A stretch of 64,000 bases of DNA, from assembly GCA_019925795.1 (NCBI GenBank), contig CM034307.1, positions 13,661,197 to 13,725,196 of the forward strand. Direction: 5' to 3'. Numbering within the stretch: position 1 is the first letter of the stretch; each line of letters opens with the position of its first letter. The stretch is from Dendrobium chrysotoxum. Its lineage: Eukaryota > Streptophyta > Magnoliopsida > Asparagales > Orchidaceae. This document shows positions 9,425 to 21,059 of this stretch, one piece after another. A model generated the notes under the pieces. That model ran no database searches, was not told the origin of the DNA, and saw only the letters and a program-made list of their open reading frames with translations. Position numbers and translations under genes: made by a program.

Positions 9425-12400
9425 TCAAATAAAACCTAAAGCATCACATTCCTCCTTCAAGCAAAATAGAAATGAAGGAGGAATCTCCACATCACTAAGA
9501 TCAAACCAAATAAAAGAATTATCCACTCCCAAATTAGCACAAACATCCACTAATTTGTTACAACCTCTATTACAAAATGAAAACAAGACTTGGTTGAAAT
9601 CCTGTAAAAAGCCCAGATTATAATCAATTCTCCCTTTGTTTTTCCATTCCTTCAAGGCTACTTGAAGAGTTTTAATAATATTGATGTTGTCACCTTATAT
9701 CACCACACCTTGAGCTTCACGCATCCAATCTTGCATAATATTTTTCAAAAAATAAACAGCCATCAACTCCACTTTAGCTATGTCCCAATGCACGTATTAA
9801 GCTCCAAAGGCTAACAAAAATGTTCCTTTGTCATCCCTAACCACTCCTCCAATCCCAGCCATGTTTTTACTCTTTAGTGAAGCATCTACATTGATCTTTA
9901 TCCACCCGGGTGGAGGAGGATGCCAAGAATTAGACAGCTTGCGCTGGTTGACATCCCAGTTGTCTGAGGAAAGATGAATAAAATTGCTCACCATAGCCAT
10001 AGATACCGAGTTTGCTGCTATAACAATATTCGAATCCTCCACACCTTCATGAACCATCTTGCATCTACTTTTCCAAACAAGGAAAATAGATGTACAATAT
10101 AGATTTGCAATAAAAGATCTATAACCTGCATACCACTTTAACCCATCCAAGCAAGCTTTGAAATCTTTAAACACCAGAATTGGAAAACCCCATCCATTAA
10201 GAAGGCTGATCACATTCTAAAGCTTAACACATCTCCCAGCAATATGACAGCTATTCTCATCCTCATGACATCCTTTCGGGCAAGCATCAACCAAGCTTAA
10301 TCTTATTTTCAACAAAAATGCATTCGAAGGAATAGCTTCATTGTATAGCCTCCACCAAAAAAGTTCAACTCTCGGTCTCAGTTTTAATTTCTTCATCCAT
10401 GTCCAGTGAGCAACTTCTGTATTATGTTCCATCAACGCTTCAAAAGACAATACAACAATAGATTTACCAGAGTTTTTTGTTTTCAGCTCCATTTGATCAT
10501 TCTCACTGCCAGCTACTATAGGAATTTGAATGATAAGATCCACCAGATGCTTTCCGAAAAACAACTGCAGTTGATTCATATTCCACGCTCCATCCAGAAT
10601 AAAAGTGCTTAAATTGAAGTTAGAAAATTCCGAGTTATTCACAAAAGTCGGCCACTTTGAGAAGCTTTTGTCAAGAACCCAAGAATCTAGCATCCAATTA
10701 ATAGAATTATCATTAGAAACATTCCATCTCACAATGTTCCTAAGATAGAAAGCCCCCATGGTAATAATCTTCCAAGTAGGAGAGCAAGCACTCCTCACCG
10801 GTTCATTCCATATATCACCTCCATATTTGCTTCTAAGAATGTGGTAGAGCAAAGAAACAGTCTTCATGAAGTAATCCCAAGCAAACTTCGCACGAAGCGG
10901 TCCAACCTTGGAAACCGCAGAGAACAGCCCACGGCCCCCTTCATTTTTTGGCTTGCAAAGCAACTCCCAAGAAGCATAGTGCAGTCCAGCAATTCCATTC
11001 TTTTTATTCCACTAGAAGACTCTACACATCTTGTCAAACTCTTTAAGAATACTCAAAGGAACTAATGCAAGAGAGGATAAAAACATTGGAAGAGAAAGAA
11101 AAGCAGATTTAACCAAAACTAACTTTCCTTCCAATGAAATACAATTTTTACCCCAAGTGTTCAATTTATTAGATGCAACCTCCCGAAGATTTTGAAAATC
11201 AGAAGCAACCATTCTCCTTAAGGTTAACTTCACACCAAGATAAGTAATCTCATTAACAACACTGTACCTAAGGATTCTACTAATCTTCTTCTTCATGTAG
11301 AGTCTGGTATGCTTGCCAAAAAGAATCATAGACTTGGATTGATTAACACTTTGTCCCGACCATTTGCAATATTGGAAAATAATGTTCTTCACCTCCTTAA
11401 CCTTCCTAACATTTGCCTCGGAGAAGATTAAGACATCATTGGCATAGAGCAAATGAGAAACTCTGGGAGCAATAGGAGTAATAGAAATGCCAAAATAGTT
11501 CCTCTTCTAATTTAAAGCATCAGAGAAAACTTGAGAATAAAGAATAAACAAATAAGGGGATAAGGGACACCCTTGCCTAAATCCGTAATTACCTTCAATC
11601 CATTCCGTCTTCTTCCCATTAATCAAAATGCAATATTTAGGATCACAGATACATTGCATTAAAAGCTCCCTAAATTTGTTAGGAAAGTTAAAGCGAGTAA
11701 GAACTTGCCTTAAAGCTTGCAACCCCATGCTATCATAAGCTTGCTCCATGTCCAACTTGATAGCCAAAAGCCCTTTCTTAGCTTTTGAATACCAAAATTT
11801 GTTGAAGACTTCCGGAGCAAGCAGAACATGCTCAGACATGGATCTACCTCTGATAAATGCTGCTTGTTCTCTCGAAATGATCTTGTGAATAACCTTCTAC
11901 ATTCTATTCAGTAGCATTTTTGCAATGATTTTATAAATAGTCATGCGAAGACTAATTGGCCGGAAGTTAGAAACTACCTAAGGATTTCTGATCTTAGGGA
12001 TTAAGATAATCATTATTTCCTTCCATGAATGATGCATAACTCTAGAAGAAAGAAATTGACAAACTGCTTGCCATACATCATTCTTAATAATTTTCCAAAA
12101 ATCTTTGACAAAGGAGAAAGTAATCCCATCCAAACCAGGTGAGATATTCGACCCGACCTTGTCCACCACCGCCTGCATTTCTTCCAAAGTGAAATCGGCA
12201 TCCAAAATGCTACGATCCTCTTCACCAATAACATTTGAAGGAGTCGGCCAGCCATCCAGTAAGCAATCCCTATGCTTCCATTTTTGTATGAAAAAATCAG
12301 TGAAGGTTTTCTGAATCTCGGCAAGATCTTCAATAATTGAACCACCATGGGTTTTGATGTGACTAATCCAGTTAAGGTTCCTCCTAGCATTTGCAAAAGC

Positions 12401-13504
12401 ATGAAAAAAGGAAGAGTTGGTGTCCCCATCTTCCATCCATTTAGCTTTTGCTCGTTGCCTCCACCAAGAATTGAGTCGGGCCAGTGTAACATTGAGCTCA
12501 TTGATTTTAAATCTGAGAAGCTGCAGCCTCTCAAAAGACAACCCACCTTCGGCTTCCTCCATTTGGATTACCAAAATCTCTTCCTTCAGCTTATCCCGTA
12601 GTAAGTTTAGATTCCTAAACTTAGCTTTGCTCCAAAAGAAAAGAGCTCTAAGAGATCTTTTAAACTTCAAATTGAGAGAAGTAGCCGGGTCATTCTCACT
12701 GACTTTCTTCCACGTTTTCTCCACAATAGCAGCAGTCCCGTGGTAAGAAGACCACACATCTTCGTAACGGATCCCTCTATTACAAATCACTAATGGCTTA
12801 AAAATTTCCAAAAGAATAGGACAATGGTCTGAAGCAATCCGTGAAAGATGTTTCACCAAGGCTAGATGGATGGAGTTCAAAGCAGAGGAATTAATAAGAC
12901 ATCTATCCAATTTCTCTAAAATCTGAGCACCTCCCAATTTATTATTGCACCAAGTGAACTTGGGACCCATAGACCCCACCTCATGAAGATCATTATTGAT
13001 CATGAAATTCTTCATATCCATAGAACCTTAAGACATGGTGAATATTTTCCCGCCTCTTTTTTCCTCCTGAGAAAGAACACAGTTAAAATCTCCACCTACC
13101 ACCATAGGACAATCATCAGAACAATGTCTCTCCAAACATTCCCATAAGCATTTCCTGTTCAAAGCATTCGGACTAGCATAAACCGAAGCCACCTTCCAAT
13201 AACCTTTATTAAGGATTATCAAATTCCCAATAATCACTTGAGTAGATTTATCAATCACCGAGTACGAAGCTAAATCCTTTCTCCATAATACCATCAATCC
13301 TCTAGAGAGACCTTCAGAAGGAACCATATACGAGTCCCAATTATTTCCCAACAACTTTAATATTTGGAATTTTTCTACTGAACTCAACTTAGTTTCCAAC
13401 AAGCCCACAAAAAAAACATTGTTATCTTTCACCACCTCCTTCAGATATAGAGTGGCCTCCACTTTCTTGGCCCCTCTACAATTCCAGAAAACCAAGGAAG
13501 TCAT
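9425..13504 (-). pseudogene. LINE-A ORF2: endonuclease, reverse transcriptase, RNase H; broken only by stop codons
   Basis: One reading frame runs from ATG at 13504 to 9425. It is interrupted by about eight in-frame stops (first at 13030-13028) but by no frameshift that I can find. The APE-type endonuclease shows LVFWNCRG, LETKL, VVGGDFN and ASDHCP; the reverse transcriptase shows DMEQAYDS, RQGCPLSPYLF and YAND, where the usual YADD has one Asp changed to Asn. A zinc-binding region with WWRLYNEAIP and CHEDENSC follows, then an RNase H (INVDASL, VGVVRDD-like IGGVVRDD, GDNIN) at about 9930-9660. ORF2 nicks the target and copies LINE RNA into it. Most stops can be explained by C-to-T or G-to-A changes. 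Inactive. Confidence 0.92.
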
Positions 13505-13614
13505 TGTTTAAGAGTGAGGGTGACACCCCCATTCTTCTTAGATTTTCCACCTTCCAACTTCCTATTATGAGCAATGATGTTAGACGAACCAAGAGATTTA
13601 AGCTCTTTCTATTA
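13501..13614 (-). pseudogene. LINE-A ORF1, C-terminal tail only
   Basis: About 33 codons read ELKSLGSSNIIAHNRKLEGG and end GVTLTLKQ before TGA. The stop overlaps the ORF2 start as ATGA (ORF2 ATG at 13504-13502, ORF1 TGA at 13503-13501). The rest of ORF1 is missing by 5' truncation. Confidence 0.75.
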
Positions 13615-13628
13615 GATTTTTCTTTTTG
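13615..13628. repeat. 14-bp target-site duplication of LINE-A, right copy
   Basis: GATTTTTCTTTTTG, a 14/14 match to 9346-9359. Confidence 0.9.
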
Positions 13629-13721
13629 CTAAAAGAAGGTTTTTTAAATATCTAATTCACCCCCCTCTTGGTTAGCCTTGGGACTAGTTCTTTAGGGTTT
13701 AACCACCCTCATGAACTTTCA
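13629..13721 (+). repeat. 3' LTR of the gag-only element, right end
   Basis: Continues the LTR after LINE-A (AAAAGAAGG, then CACCCCCCTCTTGG) and ends with CA at 13720-13721, followed by the CATTT duplication. It matches about 5117-5206 of the 5' LTR. Confidence 0.85.
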
Positions 13722-13726
13722 CATTT
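13722..13726. repeat. Target-site duplication CATTT, right copy
   Basis: Matches 3485-3489. Confidence 0.8.
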
Positions 13727-16595
13727 ATTTAGACTTCTTTCAAATATCCATACATCATTAAGAATGATAATTTTATTACCATTAGATAGTTTCCATCTAA
13801 TGATAGGTTTAAGAAATTTAGCACCTTCAACCAATATATGCCATGTATAAGAAGCTCCACTTTTTATATTAGCATTCAAAACATCATCTCCATATTTTTC
13901 AATAAGATTATGATTGAGTAAGGAAGAAGGGATTCGAATAAACCTCCAAGATAATTTAGTTCTTAAGGGGCCCAACTTATTTACAATCGAATGAAGTCCC
14001 AACCCTCCAAAAGATTTTGGTTTGCAAATTTCCTCCCATGACACATAATGCCACCCATTTCTACCTTTGTCTTTATGCCAAATAAAATTTCTACATAATT
14101 TGTCTAGATCACATAACAAGCCCTTTGGCACCAAAGAATGAGAGGATAGAAAAATTAGAAGTGATAACAAAGAAGAATTAATAAGACGAATTCTTCCAGC
14201 TAAAGAAAGATTTGTTTCCCCAAGCATTTAACTTTTTTACTGCATGATCAATAATGGTTTGAAAACTTGTCACCTTCAATCTTCTAAGAACAATATTCAC
14301 TCCAAGATATTTCATTTCTTTAACAACTTTAAACCCAAAATTTTGGAAATCTTTCTTTTCCTTGACATTTCCACATATTTACCAAAAAGAATAGGAGATT
14401 TATTGTTATTTACCTTTTGTCCTATCTAACTACAATAATTAGATATAATTCCTATCATAACTTTAGAAACTCTTAGAGATGCAATTGAAAACAACAACAC
14501 ATCATTAGCATATAATAAATGGGATATTTTTTTAGCCCGTGGAGCCACTTTGATACCTATCTCAGCACCTCTTTGAAAAATAACATTGGATAAAACTTAG
14601 AGCACATAATAAAAAGATACAGAGACAATGGGCATCCTTATCTGAATCCACTCTTAGCTTTAATCCATTTAGAATTCCTTCCATTAATAAGAATATAGAA
14701 CTTAGCATTTTGTACACATTCTAGAATAAGATTAGAAAACATGGTCGGAAAACCAAACCAATTTAATGTCTTGGATAAAGCTAGCAAACCAAAGCGGTCA
14801 TAGGCTTGTTTCATATTAATTTTGATTGCCTTTAGACCCTTCTTTGAATTAAAAAATATGAATTTGTTAAAAATTTCTTGAGCCAAAAGATAATGATCTC
14901 ACAAAGATCTTCCCAGAATAAATGCACTTTGATCTTCAGTAATGATTTTTGGAAGACACCACTTCAATCTATTCATTAACATTCTTGCTGCCACCTTGTA
15001 AATAGTTTGACACAAAATTATGGGTCTAAAATGAGAAGGTTCAATAGGATTTTTGATCTTAGGGATTAGCACAATTAAGGTGTCCATCCACAAAGGACTC
15101 ATAATACCAGTTTTGAAAAAATTGTCAATAGCTTTCCAAATGTCATCCTTAACAACATTCCAAAAGAATTTAATAAAGGATGCAATTATCCCATCTGATC
15201 CAGGTGATTTATTATTACCCAATTGGTGCATCGATTCAGCAAATTCTTCAAAAAGAAAATTCTGCATTTAGATTTATACTATCAGCTTCTTCAATTTTTT
15301 GACCATTCAAAGCTTCGGGCCAACCTGTGAGGTTGCAACTTATGTTTCTCCATTTAGTTTTGAAGAATTCAAAGAAAGTTGCTTCAATATCTTCTTGATC
15401 TTCCACTAATAAACCATTAAAATCTTTGATTTGCTTAATCCAGTTACCATTCCTTTTCTTTGAAGCATAGCTATGAAAAATTTAGAGTTTGCATCTCCTT
15501 CCTCCATCCAATTCACTTTAGCTATCCAATTCACTTTAGCTCTTTGATTCCACAATGTTGCTAAATAAGCCAAGCTAACATTAAATTCATGGACTTTGCT
15601 TCTAAGTAAATTTAAATTAAATGTATAAAGTCCACCACCATCAGTTTCTTTCAGCTGAAGATCAATTATTTCGTTCTTTAACTCTTCTTTGAGAACATTC
15701 AAGTCTTTCAACTTATTTTTGTTCCAAAAATAAAGGGCTTTTAAAGACCACCTTATTTTTCTATGAAGTACTTCAATATTATTACCAAAATCTTATTTCT
15801 TCCAAAATTTAAGAAACAATGTTCCATGCTGCACGTTAAGACTTCCATGTATCTTCAAATCTGATGAACTTCTTATGTGGACGAGGGTTATCACCAATCT
15901 TAAAAAGTAAAGGGCTATGATCAGAAACAATTCTTGAAAGATGCCTAATCATAGCAAGAGGAACACATTGAATTGTGGCTGAGTTGAGTAAGCATCTATC
16001 CAATCTTTCCCAAATTCTTGAATTTCCTTCCTTATTATTGCACCAAGTGAATCTTGGTTTAATGAAACCTACATCATGAAAATCATTATCATCTATAATG
16101 ATCTTCATCTCCTGAGGGCCTTGAGAAAATATAAATCTCTTAGCCCCTATCTTGTCTTCTTTAGAAAGAATAAAATTAAAATCCTCACCCACAATGGAAG
16201 GTATGCTAGAAGAAGAAAGCCTTTCAAGACTATCCCATAAACTTCTCCTAGCATGCAAATCGTTATTCCCATAAACTGTAGCAACATTCTAACCACCCTT
16301 ATTTGGAATTTGAATATTACCAAAAACTAATTGAGAAGAATTCTCAGGTACATCAAACAAGACCTCATCCCTTTTCCATAAAATAAGAATACCTCCTGAA
16401 GTACCTTGAGTAGGATGATGAAAAAAATCCTACTCAACCCCAATGATCCTATTGACCTCCCTCCTATCAATAATAGATAATTTTGTTCCAACTTATCCAA
16501 TAAAAAAACATTATTATCTCTAACAATTTCTCTAAGATAAAGAGAAGCCTCTCTTTTTTGGCTCATCTATAATTCCAAAACACAAAAGAAGACAT
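13722..16595 (-). pseudogene. LINE-B ORF2, endonuclease and reverse transcriptase, broken
   Basis: Starts at ATG 16595 (MSSFVFWNYR, then a stop where LINE-A has Gly). The endonuclease follows with shifted frames (16566-16327; 16258-15836 with GEDFNFILS, TWCNNKEGN and VSDHSPLLF). Reverse transcriptase lies at 15267-14899 (NNKSPGSDGI, VLIPKIKNP, HFRPIILCQTIYK) and 14886-14638 (INMKQAYDRFG, ILINGRNSKW). The post-RT part is at 14227-13722 (LAGRIRLINSSLLS, KPKSFGGLGLHS). Multiple stops and frameshifts. In VGEDFN the usual GGDFN has Gly changed to Glu. Inactive. Confidence 0.9.
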
Positions 16596-18820
16596 TAAGA
16601 ACTAGAAGGGGAATAGTCCCTACCACCACAATTCAAACTCAAATCAACTTTCCCTTTTCTAGGAACATCTTCAATTGGTCATAAGGATTTAAGTTCTTTA
16701 AAGCATTTTTGTTTAACACTTAAAGAACTTATAACCTCTTGACCATTAACAAAATTGGAAGGCTTTAAACTTATCTTGTCATTGGAAGTCAATTCTTCCA
16801 GATTCGGAAAAGCCATTCCTTCAAAATCTTCTCATTAGGCTTCAAGTTCACATCATCTTCAAAAATAACCGTAGCTCTAGCAACAGATTCCATAACATAT
16901 TTATGTCTATTTTGAGTAGCAACAACATTAGTAAATTCTTCAGCTCCAGTAACAACATCTCCAACAACATCTTCAGTTCCAGGTTCATTAATATCTTCAG
17001 CTCCAACTACAACCTCTATATTACCATATTATGTTCCAGGTTTTGATTTTAAAAATATAGATTCATTGACAGCCGAACAATGTTCCACTGCACTTATAGA
17101 TTCAGATGCAACCATAGGTTCAACATCCTCCACTTTGAGCTCTTTGTCTGCATCAGCTTCAACATCTTCCATAGCAGAATTCTCATGAGATAATAAATTG
17201 AATTTGTTAGCTTTTAAAAAATCTAATGAAGATAAACATTTATCAGAATTATAATTTGCAATAATATTGCTATTGTAATCTATAGTTTCTGAAATAGTCA
17301 TTATTTTCTGATTCTATACTACAATATCTCTTTTGACATCAAAATTCTTGACTAAGTTTTCCTTAATTGTTGAGTAGGGTCTTCCTCTATTTTTCTTGAA
17401 TTTAACATGCATCAAAGGACCATATGAAATTTCATTATCTGGTTTAGAAATTCCATAATCAATTACTTTATCAGGAATTTTCCTGACTGAATCAGAAAGA
17501 GTCTTATGATCACCTCCAGATTGAACTTCCTTTTGCCCATCAGGATATATATCATTTTTATGTCCTATATTACCACAATTAAAACACAAGAAAGAAATTT
17601 TTTCATACTCAATTTTCTAAAAAAATTTACCACTTACCCCTTCTATCTAGACTCCATGTGGTAATTCAGAATCCAAGTTAATTTGAACACAAGCTCTAGC
17701 AAATTCCCTTCTTCCCATTTGAACATGTTGCCATCTAATAACATCGGGGTCCATATCCTTGAAACAATCTTAGTAACATTAACTTCGTCCCAACATTATA
17801 ATGGTACATGTGGTAAATGAATCCAAATTGGTAAATATAATCCTTTCATAGATAGAGGAGAAAATTTGGGTGTCCATTTATCTATTCCAATTATGAATCC
17901 TCCCACATACCAAGGTCCTCCACTTAAAATTTCTTCCATAGCTTTAGATGTTTGAAAAGAACACAGAATCCAATCTAAACTAAAAGAAGTTAGATGAAAT
18001 CCACAAAATTTACCCCATTGACACCTCAGTTCAATACTACAGAGGAGAAAAGGAATGTTTTCTCTTAGAACCTTACAAGAGAATTTTTCAAAACATGGAC
18101 ATTTGCACATTCCTTCTCAACATTGAGTTTAACAACATTACCATCATCAATTATTTCATAATCTGATTCAATATGATTAACTTTAATATGTTGAGTTTTT
18201 ACCCAAGCATTCATAAAATCATTTCTCTGAAATAAATTTCTTATTTTATCAGAAATGGGTAAATTTTCCAAACCATTATCAGAAATGGAGGAATTCATAA
18301 CCTTATTATTGAACAACTTCTCTAGAGATGATTTATCAATTTCAGATTGAATATGAGAACTGCTAACACCATGATTTTTCTTGGCAATAGAATGATTAAC
18401 AAATCTATGAACTTTCAAATTAAAACCTGATGAAGATGAGGCTTAAATCATTTACTTTTGGTGCATATACAGAAAACCTATTCTTCATAGATGCTGAAAG
18501 ATGATTTTTAGGAGGTATAGAACCCTTCTTATGGTTCAATTCATGACTAGTTAAGACTTCTTTTCCTTTTCCATCAACAGGAACAAACTCATGAACACCT
18601 GGAATGCAACCTTCCTTAATAATCAATGGTTTATTTTTAAAATTAGAATTTCAAAAACTTTCACGATTGAGCAAGAATCGGCCTTTATCCCCCATAAAAA
18701 GGATTCCTTCATTAGGATGCTCAGTATTAAAAGGAGTTGAGGTATTCCACTCATCAGAGTGCAATGATCGGTGGCCCACCGATACCATAAACAAACAAAT
18801 TGGAAATTTTGAAAGATCAA
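16595..18820 (-). pseudogene. LINE-B ORF1: DUF4283-type nucleic-acid-binding protein with degenerate zinc knuckle
   Basis: Plant L1 ORF1 proteins bind LINE RNA and have a DUF4283 domain followed by a CCHC knuckle. Here the DUF4283-like part is at about 18110-17796 (LLCSIELRCQWGKF, FQTSKAMEEILSGGPWYVGG, PIWIHLPHVPL). The knuckle is at about 17589 (CFNCGNIGHKNDIYP) and has lost its last Cys. N-terminal (18820-18120) and C-terminal (17301-16620) parts are low in recognisable motifs. The frame is broken several times. The final stop TAA overlaps the ORF2 ATG by one base (TAATG at 16597-16593). Confidence 0.8.
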
Positions 18821-18897
18821 AATTTGAAATTTCTCTCACTAGAAATATTTTAGATTCTTTTATAATTAAATTCAGTTGAATAGTATCAAGAGATATA

Positions 18898-19038
18898 AAA
18901 AATTTAAAGATGATTGCTTATATAAAATTCCAAAAAGTAGTGATCCTTCTTCCTTTTAAGATCATTATCTTTTGGAATCTTAAAGAAGACATTGGAGCCA
19001 AAAGATTAAAAAGATAAGATAAGCAATCATATTTAAAT
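18898..19038. repeat. Small inverted-repeat structure, possibly MITE-like
   Basis: ATGATTGCTTAT (18910-18921) and its exact reverse complement ATAAGCAATCAT (19019-19030) bound about 140 bp. The match extends outward as TTTAAA-rich flanks with a mismatch or two. An inner pair TCTTTTGG/CCAAAAGA lies about 30 bp apart. No clear target duplication. It could also be a chance hairpin in LINE-B 5' sequence. Confidence 0.4.
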
Positions 19039-20394
19039 CAATATTATTATAGATTGTAGAATTTTAGGCTTGTTGTTGATGGAGCCGGGCCAACTTTACT
19101 TTTTTAGACGACCCTGGGTAGTACTTTGTTTAAGTTATAAGTGAATAAATGTTTTATTTATACATTATTTTCATGCATTATTTAATTACATAATTAGATT
19201 CATTTGTATGTTATATAGTACTAATTAAAGTTTTTTGAACTAAATTTCCTTGATTCCTGGGATTGAGATATCTACTGTTGCATAAATAAGGCAATTTTTG
19301 GTGCTTAGGATTGTTAGCTGGAAGTCCACTCTAGGAAGACATAAGTTTAAATCATATATACTCTTTAGTCTTTCTACACTTTTTAGTTCCTCCGTCCTGA
19401 AAGGGCTATCCTATCATTCAAAAATACAAATCAGAAATTCAAAATTAAAACTTTAAATTAAATTCTGAGACCAAAAAGTTTACAATCTAAAGTATGAGAT
19501 TTCTATTGAGATTTTTTGAACCCAATCTTTTCTTAAATCTATATGAATTTATTAAATTTAGTCATCACTTTAATCGAGAGTATTCTCTTTTAAGATTTAA
19601 TTAATTATAGGGACTTTTCCTTATAGGGAGTCTAAATCCCAATACAAAAATAATTCTATCTTATTTCGTTTATAAGGTAGCGGAAGAATCTTATGTATGC
19701 AAACCTTAGATTTATACATTGGCTTAATTTCATAATAAAAAACATAAGTGGATGTCCCTATTATTCCTCAAGATAAATTTGGCATTCCATATAATATGTT
19801 TGATTATAAAAATAAATCATGTTTTCTTTCTTCAAATCGACAGTGAAACATCAATCTATCCTTCTAAATGGGATAATGCTAAACTATGTAGATTTGATCA
19901 AAGAAACACTAAAGAAAATTATGTGGGACAAATGCACTTTAGCAATATCATAAAATTTATCCATAAAGCATTCCAATAAAAATAACATATAACCAAAACC
20001 ACCCAGTCAAATTTCAATATTAATTAGTAAAAATATACATGACAATGATAATTATGACATATCAAAAGTTACATGAAGGAAAATTTGTAAAAGTGATAGA
20101 TAATGTATTTTTATCACTTTTAGGAGAGATAAAATTTGAGGAGTCAAAATAGTTAAAAATAGAAGTCAAATTTTGATTACTTATTACAATCTTATGCCTT
20201 TCCCTAACTGGTGCAATGGACAAAAATTACCTAAAGTTGCTTTCTCTCTCTTTTGCCTCTCCTCCTTCTCCCCTTTTCCCCACTTATTCTCCCCAGTAAG
20301 CCTAATAGCTAGAATGGGAGGGTAGCTGATTGGAGGAGAAATTATATTAAAAAAAGATGTTTAGTGCTTAGCGTTGCGGTACTCCAACCTAGTA

Positions 20395-20397
20395 TCA
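20395..20397. repeat. 3-bp target-site duplication TCA of the CACTA element (partner at 25159-25161)
   Basis: TCA precedes the left CAC end and follows the right GTG end. CACTA elements make 3-bp duplications. Three bases alone are weak evidence, but the positions agree exactly with the termini. Confidence 0.65.
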
Positions 20398-21059
20398 CAC
20401 AATAGGAAAATCTTCCATTACCGGCGATGATTTTTCGTGGCATACATCAATTTTTCGGCAACTTTAAAACCGCCGGAATAAATCGCCTAGGAAATCAAAA
20501 CCAACAATATTTTTTGGCGATAATATTTTTTGGCAACTATAACAACCAAAAATTATTGAGCCTAAAATCGATGGAATATTCCGAGGCAAATATTGTCGGC
20601 CAATCGTCGATCATTACCCATGGTATTAACGGCAGTAAAATAGCTAGTGTTTTCACTAGCTAAATTGTTGGCTAGCCATTGGTTATTACCGGTCGGTGGC
20701 AAAATAAAATAATCGATGGTTATTACCTCCATTCGGTATTGAAGGTTTGGTGGCTAAACTGCCGATTAGCTGCTAGAAACCTATAGCAATTGTAAAAAAA
20801 AATTTACAGCACCCTCTCTATCCAAAAGGTTTTCCACAAGTACCTGCAGGTAGTTCAAAATATAAAATAAGTAATTTTAACCTTATCCTCAGGCAGTTCA
20901 AAATATAATATATAAAATACACTAACATCCACAATCAATAGATGCTCTGATAGTTCAAAAAATAAAATATATAAAGTTTAACTTGTTAAACAATCTTTAA
21001 AACATAAAAAAGTACTTTCACATCCATATGTTCAAAATATACCAACTAGTTCTTCAAAG

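Larger units (their letters stand above)
9360..13614 (-). mobile_element. LINE-A: 5'-truncated plant L1-type LINE nested in the LTR
   Basis: 4255 bp, flanked by a perfect 14-bp duplication and ending in a poly(A) tail (14 T on the plus strand, 9360-9373). On the minus strand it holds the last 33 or so codons of ORF1 and a full-length ORF2: endonuclease, reverse transcriptase, zinc-binding region and RNase H. The 5' end lies inside ORF1, so reverse transcription stopped early. The insertion splits the 3' LTR of the gag-only element and is therefore younger than it. Confidence 0.93.
3490..13721 (+). mobile_element. Gag-only (TR-GAG-like) SIRE-derived LTR retrotransposon, with a LINE inside its 3' LTR
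   Basis: An LTR element with 5' LTR 3490-5206 (1717 bp), PBS 5209-5220, an internal region of about 2.5 kb and a 3' LTR 7720-13721 split by LINE-A. Without the LINE and its duplicated target the 3' LTR is about 1733 bp and the element about 5.96 kb. The TSD is CATTT. The internal region codes only for a copia-type gag with a CCHC knuckle. I found no protease, integrase, RT or RNase H motifs between the gag and the 3' LTR, so it must have depended on a partner element. It fits the described class of terminal-repeat retrotransposons with a GAG domain. Alternatively it is a pol-deleted SIRE-like copia element. Confidence 0.8.
13722..18880 (-). mobile_element. LINE-B: older plant L1-type LINE, 3' end lost
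   Basis: A minus-strand LINE with most of ORF1 (about 16597-18820), then ORF2 (16595 downward) with endonuclease and reverse transcriptase. It is interrupted within the post-RT region by the gag-only element. It is homologous to LINE-A along ORF2 (for example LPISDK-like leaders differ, but SQGPQEM, GEDFNF and TWCNNKEG align) but is much more decayed. Only about 20-25 bases continue beyond the insertion (3466-3489). The 5' border near 18880 is an estimate; no target duplication can be found because the 3' end is missing. Confidence 0.85.
18881..20397. other. AT-rich stretch, no gene found
   Basis: No supported coding region. It holds an inverted-repeat structure (about 18898-19038) and, at 19720-19935, a diverged copy of the sequence at about 20-240 of the window. 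The last bases before 20395 belong to the unclassified family X into which the CACTA element inserted. Confidence 0.6.

Noticed and set aside
12013..12546. 177-residue frame inside LINE-A
   Set aside because: An out-of-frame shadow of the ORF2 frame that carries the RT motifs.
13710..13711. First reading of the gag-only element as lacking a target duplication and being a recombination chimera
   Set aside because: Moving the LTR end to 13721 (better aligned with 5206 and the PBS) gives CATTT on both sides, so an ordinary insertion explains it.
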